This document shows, one piece after another, positions 1 to 5,442 of a DNA stretch of 5,590 nucleotides. Positions within the stretch are counted from its first letter, which is position 1. The number at the start of each line of letters is the position of its first letter. This DNA is from Chloroflexota bacterium. GTDB lineage: Bacteria; Chloroflexota; Dehalococcoidia; GIF9; AB-539-J10. Made by a program: the position numbers and the translations under genes. The stretch is taken from assembly GCA_030604285.1 (NCBI GenBank), contig JAUVWD010000057.1:1-5590 (forward strand). The letters run 5' to 3'. The notes below the pieces were generated by a model. That model was not told the DNA's origin. It ran no database searches and worked only from the letters and a program-made list of their open reading frames with translations.

Positions 1-26
1 AAAGCAATAAAAATCCCGGTGAGCCC
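1..26 (-). other. In-frame continuation of the mutase large subunit after the TGA; runs off the window
   Basis: Reading on in the same minus-strand frame after TGA 27-29 gives G-L-T-G-I-F-I-A and then TT of the next codon, which is Phe or Leu. This lines up residue for residue with the conserved G-Q-T-G-L-S-V-A-F segment of methylmalonyl-CoA mutases that directly follows the last residues before the stop. The gene body therefore continues past the TGA without a frameshift. What lies beyond the left edge cannot be seen. Confidence 0.7.
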
Positions 27-347
27 TCAACCAAGGAGATCCTTGATTCGCTGATTTGTCTCGTCAGCTGAACCAAACCCTGAGTATTGGGACATTTCCC
101 AGAACTTTCGTCGATACATATTCGGCTCATTGCCACGGGTATACGGGAACTCACCCGGATAGCCGATATCCTTGAGAAAATCTAGTCCCCTCTCCGCCAA
201 ATCTAAAGGAGTGTAAACAGTTTTGACCGGAACCATTCCCTGAAAGGCACTAAATTGCTTCTTGCGCTCTCCTTGTCTTTGAAACCACTCTCGAAGAGTA
301 GTCTCCTCCCATTGCTTTTGTCTCTCCTCAACTGCTTTAAAATCCAT
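27..347 (-). CDS. Methylmalonyl-CoA-mutase-family large subunit, N-terminal part, ended by an in-frame TGA
   Basis: This is the N-terminus of a coenzyme B12-dependent acyl-CoA mutase catalytic subunit, a family whose split-type large subunits are usually about 550 residues. The visible 106 residues show the family's layout: a charged helical leader (1-36), the VYTPLDL segment (44-50), GYPGEFPYTRG (62-72), NMYRRKFW (76-83), QYSGFGSADETN (87-98) and RIKDLL (100-105). The TGA at 27-29 stops the frame exactly where relatives continue into the GQTGLSVAF-type segment, and that segment is encoded in the same frame after the stop. I chose ATG 347 because AGGGGG lies 5 nt upstream; GTG 353 would leave almost no spacing. 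The start is 9 nt after the thiolase stop, so it is the last visible gene of the operon. The cobalamin-binding partner is the first operon gene (3656-4060). Compared from memory with Propionibacterium MCM, Tyr75, Arg82 and Arg87 become Glu74, Lys81 and Ser86, while Tyr89 is kept (Tyr88), so the substrate is uncertain. The family is secure; intactness is not. Confidence 0.85.
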   Translation of the reverse strand: MDFKAVEERQKQWEETTLREWFQRQGERKKQFSAFQGMVPVKTVYTPLDLAERGLDFLKDIGYPGEFPYTRGNEPNMYRRKFWEMSQYSGFGSADETNQRIKDLLG

Positions 348-356
348 GCCCACCCC

Positions 357-1523
357 CTATCTCTTAAGTATAACGATGCCGGCTGTAGCAGTATCGTCTT
401 CCACCAGACCACCTGAGGTCTGGACTAATCCAACCTTGGGATTCTCAACTTGTCTTTTTCCAGCTTCGCCTCTTAGTTGCCAAACTATTTCAGCTACTTG
501 GGCTAACCCCGTAGCGGCAATTGGGTGACCTTTGGCAGCTAGCCCACCACTGGGATTTACTGGAATATCCCCAGTAATCTTGGTTCGCCCCTCCTCTATC
601 ATTTGAGCCCCTCCCCCTTTCTCGCAGAAGCCAAGCTCTTCGTAATGATAGAGTTCAGCAGGAGCCATAGCATCATGGACTTCCGCCAGATTCACGTCCT
701 GCGGCCCTAATCCAGCTTGCTCGTAGGCATAATTGGCGGCTAGAGTCACTGTGGTTGGCGTGGTAGTATCACTTGGATGCCGGAACATGCTTGACCGCAA
801 AACACAGGCGGCTACTTCAATTGATGGCTTACTGGCAAATCTCCTGGCCTTTTCTTCGGTGCATAGGATGGCAGCAGCTGCCCCATCGCCGATTGAAGAA
901 CACATGTATAGGTGCAATGGCTCGGCAACTAAGCGAGAATTTAGAACCTGCTCTACAGTGAGAGGGGTGCGGTGCTGAGCATAAGGGTTGAGCGAACCAT
1001 TGTAGCTGTTTTTCTCCACCACCTTGGCAAACTGCACTTTTGTCCAGCCATATTTCTCCATGTGTCCCCTCAATTTCATGGCATAATAAGCGGTGAATTG
1101 GAAGCCAAGGTCACGAAGTCTAATCTCGGAGTCAGCGGCCAATATTTTTATCGAGTCCGCAGTCCTCGGCAAACACAGTTTCTCTACCCCTAAAGCCAGA
1201 GCAACATCATATGCGCCTGAGGCAACCTCAAGCCAAGCGCCTCTAAAAGCCGTCGTACCACTGGCGCACGCGTTCTCCACATTAATTATCGGTATCCCAC
1301 CCAGGCCAGCGTCCCGCAAAACAACTTGCCCCCGGACTCCTTCCTGTCCCGTCACCAAGCCAGCCAGGGAGTTACCAACATAAGCTACCTCTATATCCCT
1401 AGGGGAGATGCTGGCATCCTCAATAGCGTTCCAGACTGCAACTCGAGCCAAATCTGGTAAGCTTTTGTCCAGGAACTTTCCAAATGGATGCATCCCGATA
1501 CCTATAACCACTACTTTTCTCAT
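357..1523 (-). CDS. SCP2-type thiolase (acetyl-CoA acetyltransferase family), partner of the adjacent DUF35 protein
   Basis: The product is 388 residues, a full-length member of the SCP2/archaeal-type thiolase family. These enzymes cleave 3-ketoacyl-CoA with CoA or run the Claisen condensation in reverse. The nucleophilic cysteine is Cys86 in NVENACASG. The first catalytic-region histidine is His283 in AEVHDAMAP, and the NPSGG...KGHPIAATG block (323-339) supplies His333. The C-terminal segment QTSGG (368-372) replaces the CxG loop of classical thiolases, as is usual in this subfamily. With Cys and both His present, real thiolase chemistry is possible, unlike the Ltp2-type aldolases of sterol side-chain degradation, which share the fold and also pair with DUF35 proteins. 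I chose ATG 1523 because AGGAG sits 7 nt upstream; GTG 1550 would add nine residues overlapping the DUF35 gene. It follows the DUF35 stop by 10 nt and precedes the mutase gene by 9 nt. It probably acts in the cytoplasm in complex with the DUF35 protein. The true substrate is unknown. Confidence 0.9.
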   Translation of the reverse strand: MRKVVVIGIGMHPFGKFLDKSLPDLARVAVWNAIEDASISPRDIEVAYVGNSLAGLVTGQEGVRGQVVLRDAGLGGIPIINVENACASGTTAFRGAWLEVASGAYDVALALGVEKLCLPRTADSIKILAADSEIRLRDLGFQFTAYYAMKLRGHMEKYGWTKVQFAKVVEKNSYNGSLNPYAQHRTPLTVEQVLNSRLVAEPLHLYMCSSIGDGAAAAILCTEEKARRFASKPSIEVAACVLRSSMFRHPSDTTTPTTVTLAANYAYEQAGLGPQDVNLAEVHDAMAPAELYHYEELGFCEKGGGAQMIEEGRTKITGDIPVNPSGGLAAKGHPIAATGLAQVAEIVWQLRGEAGKRQVENPKVGLVQTSGGLVEDDTATAGIVILKR

Positions 1524-1533
1524 CGTCGCTCTC

Positions 1534-1950
1534 CTAACCGGATTCCGCACCGACTGGCCTAAACTTATAACCCATCACCTCATTATCTTGCTCGTCATCG
1601 CGGAGTTTGTCCACAATTAACTCTACCTCGGCTCCTATTTCTAGTGACTTCTCTGAAGGCTCACAGCCGCTTACCATGGAAAAAATTCTCGGTCCCTCCG
1701 GCAGGACCACATAGGCTACAATATAGGGAACGGCAAACCCGGGGGCACCAATGTGAAGCACCGAGAAAGTATCTATTTTGCCCCGCTGACTAAGTTCAAC
1801 CTCCTCCATGCTTCCCTTGGTTACACAAGCCGGGCAGACTACTTTTCGGGGGAAGGCAACATAATCACAGTATCGGCACTTGCTACCAATTAAATAAGGC
1901 TTCCCGTTCCTAAGCCGATAGTATGTATTTTCCTGAGGAAAGATTTTCAC
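1534..1950 (-). CDS. DUF35 zinc-ribbon / OB-fold acyl-CoA-associated protein
   Basis: The product is 138 residues, the usual size for this family. A rubredoxin-like zinc ribbon is formed by Cys25, Cys28, Cys39 and Cys42 (CxxC-x10-CxxC). A beta-rich OB-fold region follows from about residue 50 (GKIDTFSVLH, PYIVAYVVLPEG, IGAEVELIVDKL). In known complexes, such as the archaeal thiolase/HMG-CoA synthase assembly and the Ltp2-ChsH2 aldolase, such proteins bind thiolase-fold partners and shape or shuttle the CoA substrate. The immediately downstream gene is a thiolase of the matching type, so the same role is inferred here. Translation starts at GTG 1950, with GGAG 8 nt upstream. The gene begins 19 nt after the synthetase stop and ends 10 nt before the thiolase start, which indicates co-translation. 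The family call is strong; the exact partner function is inferred from pairing. Confidence 0.9.
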   Translation of the reverse strand: MKIFPQENTYYRLRNGKPYLIGSKCRYCDYVAFPRKVVCPACVTKGSMEEVELSQRGKIDTFSVLHIGAPGFAVPYIVAYVVLPEGPRIFSMVSGCEPSEKSLEIGAEVELIVDKLRDDEQDNEVMGYKFRPVGAESG

Positions 1951-1969
1951 TTTCTGCTCTCCATTTTGT

Positions 1970-3532
1970 TCAATGGATGGCTCTTTCCTGTCCTGCCCAA
2001 TATGGAGCCCTTAACTTCTTCTTGTCAATCTTGGCCACTGACGTTTTGGGCAATTCAGGCACAAAATCCACGCTCTTTGGTTTCTTATAACTGGCTAATC
2101 TCTCCCTACAGAATTGTATAAGCTCCTGCTCAGTAGCGCTCATCCCAGGCGCAAGGACAACCAATGCCTTTACAGACTCACCCCATTCTTCATCTGGCAC
2201 GCCAATAATAGCTGCCTCAGCAATTGCCGGGTGTGTATACAGAACTTCCTCAACTTCGCGGGCGTAGATATTGTAGCCGCCGCTGATTATCATGTCCTTC
2301 TTCCTATCAACTAGGTAAATGTACCCCTCATCATCAGTGGTGCCTAGATCCCCGGTATAAACCCAGCCGTCTTTTATCGTTTCCGCTGTAGCTTCGGGAT
2401 TATTCCAGTAGCCTTTCATTGCTATCTTCCCTTTAACTATCACTTCCCCAACCTCAGCGGGCTTGACGTCTTCGCCTCGCTCGCTTAGGATCCTAACTTC
2501 GACGGTAGTATAGGGTCTACCAGCCGATGCCAGCCGGCGAACTTCCTTTTCCGGTCCCTGAAGCACATGTTCTGCTACTGTTAGGTGCGTGATCGCCATC
2601 AGCGCTTCGGCTTGTCCATAGCTCTGTGCCAGCCTGCTACCAAATGTTTCTAGCGCTTCCTTCAATTTGTCCACTGGCATGGGAGCTGCTCCGTACGTTA
2701 TAAGGCGAAGGCTATCAAGATCATATTTCTTGTCTGATTGGCGAAGGTAGTCGCATAGGCGAATAAGAGTCGTCGGCACGGTGTTGAGAACCGTCACTTT
2801 CTCCTTCTTGATCATTTGTAGTATCTCCTCGGGCACGAACCGTTCTGGGATAATAAACTTAGACCCTTCCAGAAAACATAGTATTGCACGGAAGCCGTTA
2901 GCATGCGCCAAGGAGCCCCCGGCTAAGACTATGTCACTTTGGGTAAGGTGCAGGTAATCAGTCTGTAAGTTCGTCACAACGTTAATTATACTTTCATGGG
3001 TATGCATTGCCCCTTTTGGAGCCCCAGTTGTTCCTCCGGTATAAAAGAGCATGCTGAGATCGTCTTCGTTTACTAGAATCTTGGGTGGGCTTGCGTCCTG
3101 AGCCTTAATAAACTTGTGGTATTCGATCATTCCTTCGTGTGCTTCTGTGATACAGATATAGTTCTTTACATCTGGCAACCGGGACTTAATGGACGAGACT
3201 AAATTTGATAGACGGGGGCTAACAACTACCGAGTTTGCCCCCGAGTCGTTAATTATGTGGGCGATCTCACCCGCAGACAGCAACGGGTTTATTGCCACTC
3301 TGACTATGCCACTTTTGTAAAGTGCAAAGTCAACCTCAATGTATTCAGTAGAGTTGTCACAAACAATGGCAACCCTATCCCCCTTTTTGATTCCCAGGTT
3401 TAACAGTCCGTTGGCGAGCCTGTTAGAGCTATCATCTATCTCGGTATAAGACCTGGCCTTACCAGCATAGGTAACAGCACAGCGATCTTTGAAGTGGCCA
3501 GCCGCGCAGCTTAATATTGTTCCTAAGTTCAT
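1970..3532 (-). CDS. AMP-forming acyl-CoA synthetase (fatty-acid/carboxylate-CoA ligase, ANL superfamily)
   Basis: The product is 520 residues, full length for a FadD/acyl-CoA ligase of the adenylate-forming superfamily. It makes an acyl-AMP from ATP and an acid, then the CoA thioester. Visible motifs are the P-loop YTGGTTGAPKG (164-174), YGAAPMP (280-286), YGQAE (305-309, the A5 position), YTGD (392-395), DRKKD (409-413, the hinge), GGYNIYAREVE (418-428), and PKTSVAK (495-501), whose Lys501 is the expected adenylation lysine. There is no signal peptide or membrane segment. ATG 3532 gives the usual family start, with GAAGAGG just upstream at short spacing. GTG 3544 would add four residues and has no ribosome binding site. 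The gene ends in TGA shortly after the final motif, at normal family length, so TGA acts as a real stop here. The 123-nt gap upstream may hold extra regulation. The acid it activates cannot be told from sequence; it presumably feeds the mutase/thiolase pathway of the operon. Confidence 0.93.
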   Translation of the reverse strand: MNLGTILSCAAGHFKDRCAVTYAGKARSYTEIDDSSNRLANGLLNLGIKKGDRVAIVCDNSTEYIEVDFALYKSGIVRVAINPLLSAGEIAHIINDSGANSVVVSPRLSNLVSSIKSRLPDVKNYICITEAHEGMIEYHKFIKAQDASPPKILVNEDDLSMLFYTGGTTGAPKGAMHTHESIINVVTNLQTDYLHLTQSDIVLAGGSLAHANGFRAILCFLEGSKFIIPERFVPEEILQMIKKEKVTVLNTVPTTLIRLCDYLRQSDKKYDLDSLRLITYGAAPMPVDKLKEALETFGSRLAQSYGQAEALMAITHLTVAEHVLQGPEKEVRRLASAGRPYTTVEVRILSERGEDVKPAEVGEVIVKGKIAMKGYWNNPEATAETIKDGWVYTGDLGTTDDEGYIYLVDRKKDMIISGGYNIYAREVEEVLYTHPAIAEAAIIGVPDEEWGESVKALVVLAPGMSATEQELIQFCRERLASYKKPKSVDFVPELPKTSVAKIDKKKLRAPYWAGQERAIH

Positions 3533-3580
3533 TTTCCTCTTCACTAATAATAGAAATAACGATGCTAATGTTAGCTGGTG

Positions 3581-3607
3581 CTTTTATCTCCCCACCTAAT
3601 CTGTCAA
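3581..3607 (-). promoter_or_regulatory. Weak candidate internal promoter ahead of the acyl-CoA synthetase gene
   Basis: On the minus strand a perfect TTGACA (3607-3602) precedes TAAAAG (3586-3581) with only a 15-nt spacer, shorter than ideal. A small dyad, GCTAA-TG-TTAGC (3564-3575), follows downstream. The 123-nt gap is the only sizeable spacer within the operon, so a secondary promoter is possible but weakly supported. Confidence 0.2.
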
Positions 3608-3655
3608 ACGAGGCATCGGAAATAAATTCTCGCAGCGCCCCTTTTGGCTTCCCTC

Positions 3656-4060
3656 CTATCTCTTCCTGATGTTTCCCTTAATGTAGTCTGCCATATCCTT
3701 AATGCGTGACCCTGGGGTAAAAATGGCGCTAATCCCTCTTTGCTTAAGGTAGGGAATATCCTCATCAGGGATTATACCGCCTCCTATGATTAGAACATCC
3801 CCCATTCCCTTTTCCTTCAATTGCTCCGCGACATCGACAAAAAGCTCATGAACCCCGGCCAACGAACTCAAACCAACAACGTCTACATCCTCGTCAATCG
3901 CAGTCTTCACTACGGCCTCTATACTTTGCCTTATCCCGGTGTATATCACCTCCATTCCCTCATCCCTTAGGCCAAAGGCAACTACTCTGGCCCCACGTTC
4001 ATGTCCGTCTAACCCCACCTTGGCTATCAATACCTTAATTTTCTCCTTGCCGGTTTGCAT
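3656..4060 (-). CDS. Cobalamin-binding small subunit of a split acyl-CoA mutase (MCM C-terminal-domain type)
   Basis: The product is 134 residues, the size of stand-alone B12-binding subunits of split mutases such as archaeal MCM small subunits and HcmB. The base-off/His-on motif is DGHERG (18-23), with His20 as the expected lower axial ligand to cobalt. S65-x-L67 in GLSSLAG and the glycine-rich GGGIIPDED (92-100) complete the Rossmann-like cobalamin pocket. It should assemble with the large subunit encoded at the left end of the window (347 leftward); together they would rearrange an acyl-CoA carbon skeleton through a 5'-deoxyadenosyl radical. I chose ATG 4060 because AGGAGG lies 4 nt upstream. 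ATG 4081 would put the start inside the predicted -10 region and has no ribosome binding site. It is the first gene of the operon, separated from its catalytic partner by three other genes, whereas the two are often adjacent. The substrate cannot be told from this domain. Confidence 0.92.
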   Translation of the reverse strand: MQTGKEKIKVLIAKVGLDGHERGARVVAFGLRDEGMEVIYTGIRQSIEAVVKTAIDEDVDVVGLSSLAGVHELFVDVAEQLKEKGMGDVLIIGGGIIPDEDIPYLKQRGISAIFTPGSRIKDMADYIKGNIRKR

Positions 4061-4070
4061 ATTACCTCCT
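4061..4070 (-). promoter_or_regulatory. Ribosome binding site that fixes ATG 4060 of the B12-binding subunit
   Basis: On the minus strand AGGAGG (4070-4065) stands 4 nt before ATG 4060. The alternative in-frame ATG at 4081 lies upstream of this site and has none of its own. Confidence 0.7.
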
Positions 4071-4081
4071 CGCAGACGCAT

Positions 4082-4109
4082 GTTATAGTAGCTGGGACAC
4101 TTTCATCAA
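4082..4109 (-). promoter_or_regulatory. Candidate promoter of the leftward mutase/synthetase/thiolase operon
   Basis: Read on the minus strand, TTGATG (4109-4104) is followed by 16 nt and then TATAAC (4087-4082), a 4/6 and a 5/6 match to the sigma70-type -35 and -10. Transcription would begin near 4075, leaving a leader of about 15 nt that still contains AGGAGG before ATG 4060. This placement also argues against ATG 4081 as the start. It is a pattern match only. Confidence 0.45.
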
Positions 4110-4220
4110 AAATGACAGGAAGTCACGGGGGCAACACTTCCACCCCACCAAGCTGATTAGCCCATTGGCCATTGTTTTTCCCAAGGATACTGAATCCAAG
4201 CTAGACTGTCAACCCAGGGG

Positions 4221-4249
4221 TTGTCGCCCCGTCACTAAAGGAGTATGAT
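4221..4249 (+). promoter_or_regulatory. Candidate promoter of the acyl-CoA dehydrogenase gene
   Basis: TTGTCG (4221-4226), a 17-nt spacer and TATGAT (4244-4249) make a good sigma70-like promoter, with 4/6 and 5/6 matches at ideal spacing. The start of transcription would fall around 4256, inside the dyad at 4251-4272, giving an untranslated leader of roughly 45 nt that ends with the strong ribosome binding site. It is a pattern match only. Confidence 0.5.
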
Positions 4250-4250
4250 T

Positions 4251-4272
4251 CTTGTCGCACCGGTGAATCAAG
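4251..4272. promoter_or_regulatory. Operator-like dyad at the predicted dehydrogenase transcription start
   Basis: The 22 bp read CTTG-N3-CACCGGTG-N3-CAAG. The central eight bases are a perfect palindrome, and the outer CTTG/CAAG arms are perfectly complementary about the same centre, so 16 of 22 positions are symmetric. It lies directly after the predicted -10, a typical place for a repressor site, such as a TetR- or GntR-family regulator of acyl-CoA genes. No regulator gene is in the window, so the binding protein is unknown. Confidence 0.45.
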
Positions 4273-4289
4273 CAGGCTAAAACTAAATA

Positions 4290-4302
4290 AGGAGGTGTAA
4301 GG
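4290..4302 (+). promoter_or_regulatory. Strong ribosome binding site that fixes the TTG start of the dehydrogenase
   Basis: AGGAGGT (4290-4296) is a near-full anti-Shine-Dalgarno match, with 6 nt before TTG 4303. No in-frame ATG or GTG lies at a comparable distance, and the next methionine is residue 11, so this site decides the start. Confidence 0.75.
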
Positions 4303-5442
4303 TTGGACTTTGAGTTAAACGAGGAGCATAAAATGTTCCGAGAGGCTATACGCAATTTTGCGGAGAGAGAAGTAGCGCCGCTGGTGAAGGAAGCCGAGGA
4401 AACTGAGACCTTTCCCGTGCAGCTTTTCCCAAAGTTAGGCGAGCTGGGTTACTTATGCCCCGGCTATCCTGAGGAGTATAAGGGAGGGGGGCTGGGAAAA
4501 ATTGGAGATTGCATCCTGATTGAGGAACTGGCACGGGTCTGTGCTGGTATTTCTGCTGGGATATTGGTGCAAGGCGGGCTTGGCACCTACGCCCTCTTCG
4601 CCCATGGCACAGAGGAGCAGAAGCAAAAATACCTGGTACCCGCGATAAAGGGGCAAAAGATAGCCGCCTATGGTCTTACTGAGCCGAACGCTGGCTCGGA
4701 CGCGGGTGCAATTGAGACCACGGCGAGAAGAGAAGGAGACTACTACATCATAAACGGTACCAAAATCTACATCACCAACGGTCCTATTTGTGACTTTGTG
4801 CTTTTGGCCGCTTCAACAGATAGAAGCAAAGGCACTCGCGGGATAAGCACCTTCATTGTTGGCAGGGATACCCCTGGTTTCACAGCAACCAAGATGAGGA
4901 AGCTGGGGACTCATTCCTCGGCTACCGGGGAGCTTGTCTTTGAGGATTGTCGCGTACCTGCAGAGAATTTGCTTGGCGAAGAGGGGAGAGGATTCAAGTA
5001 TATGCTGGAGGCACTAGATGGAGCGAAGATTTCACACGCTGCTCGCAATGTTGGTCTTGCCCAGGCAGCATTTGAGGCTTCCCTTGATTATGCCAAGCAA
5101 AGAATCCAGTTTGGACAGCCAATTGGCAGCTTCCAGGCTATTGCCTTTAAGCTAAGCAATATGGCGACGCAAATAGAAGCAGCCAGCTCATTCCTCTACC
5201 AGGTTGCTTGGCTTTATGACCAGGGGAATGAATGCCGTAAAGAAGCAGCAATGGTCAAGTTTTTCTGCTCGGACCTAGCAATCGGGGCAGCGGAAGAGGC
5301 GATGCGAATTCATGCTGGTGCTGGTTACCTAGCGGAATCGGTAGTCCAACGCTATTTTCGCGATGCTATACTCGGCCACACCACTGAGGGAACCACGGAA
5401 ATACAGCAATTAGTTATAGCCAGGGAGCTGGGGCTAGGTTAG
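4303..5442 (+). CDS. Acyl-CoA dehydrogenase (FAD-dependent)
   Basis: The product is 379 residues, normal for a soluble tetrameric acyl-CoA dehydrogenase that makes trans-2-enoyl-CoA and passes electrons to an electron-transfer flavoprotein. The N-terminal helical domain occupies about 1-115. The FAD/substrate motif YGLTEPNAGSDA (123-134) and GTKIYITNG (152-160) lie in the middle beta domain. The C-terminal helical domain holds RIQFGQPIGSFQAI (267-280) and RYFRDAILGHTTEGTTEIQ (350-368). Glu362, in TEGT, is at the catalytic-base position of MCAD-like enzymes. Lys242 stands where MCAD has Arg256, by my alignment. The start is TTG 4303, an uncommon codon but backed by an excellent AGGAGGT 6 nt upstream and by normal family length. 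The gene is divergent from the mutase/thiolase operon and shares its 242-nt upstream region. No electron-transfer flavoprotein gene is visible. The chain length or branching of the substrate cannot be decided; short or branched acyl-CoA is plausible from context. Confidence 0.94.
   Translation: MDFELNEEHKMFREAIRNFAEREVAPLVKEAEETETFPVQLFPKLGELGYLCPGYPEEYKGGGLGKIGDCILIEELARVCAGISAGILVQGGLGTYALFAHGTEEQKQKYLVPAIKGQKIAAYGLTEPNAGSDAGAIETTARREGDYYIINGTKIYITNGPICDFVLLAASTDRSKGTRGISTFIVGRDTPGFTATKMRKLGTHSSATGELVFEDCRVPAENLLGEEGRGFKYMLEALDGAKISHAARNVGLAQAAFEASLDYAKQRIQFGQPIGSFQAIAFKLSNMATQIEAASSFLYQVAWLYDQGNECRKEAAMVKFFCSDLAIGAAEEAMRIHAGAGYLAESVVQRYFRDAILGHTTEGTTEIQQLVIARELGLG

Noticed and set aside
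18..32. Selenocysteine insertion signal at the mutase TGA
   Set aside because: Only a very small bulged stem that includes the TGA itself is visible, not a downstream bSECIS-type hairpin. The family has no known selenocysteine, and the site is not catalytic.
348..353. GTG 353 as start of the mutase large subunit
   Set aside because: It would overlap the AGGGGG that is well placed for ATG 347, and would add only Met-Gly.
1524..1550. GTG 1550 as start of the thiolase
   Set aside because: It overlaps the DUF35 gene and lies upstream of the AGGAG at 1535-1531. ATG 1523 begins the typical RKVVVIG strand of the fold.
346..1620. Several plus-strand open frames of 60-96 codons across the thiolase and DUF35 genes, and short frames opposite the synthetase and dehydrogenase
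   Set aside because: They are shadows of strongly supported genes on the opposite strand or in another frame, with no family-like sequence.
1948..2000. Genome-wide recoding of TGA as a sense codon, to explain the mutase stop
   Set aside because: The synthetase ends at TGA (1972-1970) just after its last conserved motif, at normal family length. Reading through gives no recognisable sequence and runs into the next gene, and tryptophans elsewhere use TGG.
4061..4081. ATG 4081 as start of the B12-binding subunit
   Set aside because: It has no ribosome binding site, lies upstream of AGGAGG and abuts the predicted -10 box. The extra residues are not family-like.
4217..4230. GGGG-N6-CCCC as a terminator or riboswitch element
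   Set aside because: The stem is only four base pairs, no T-tract follows, and it lies within the predicted -35 region of a promoter.
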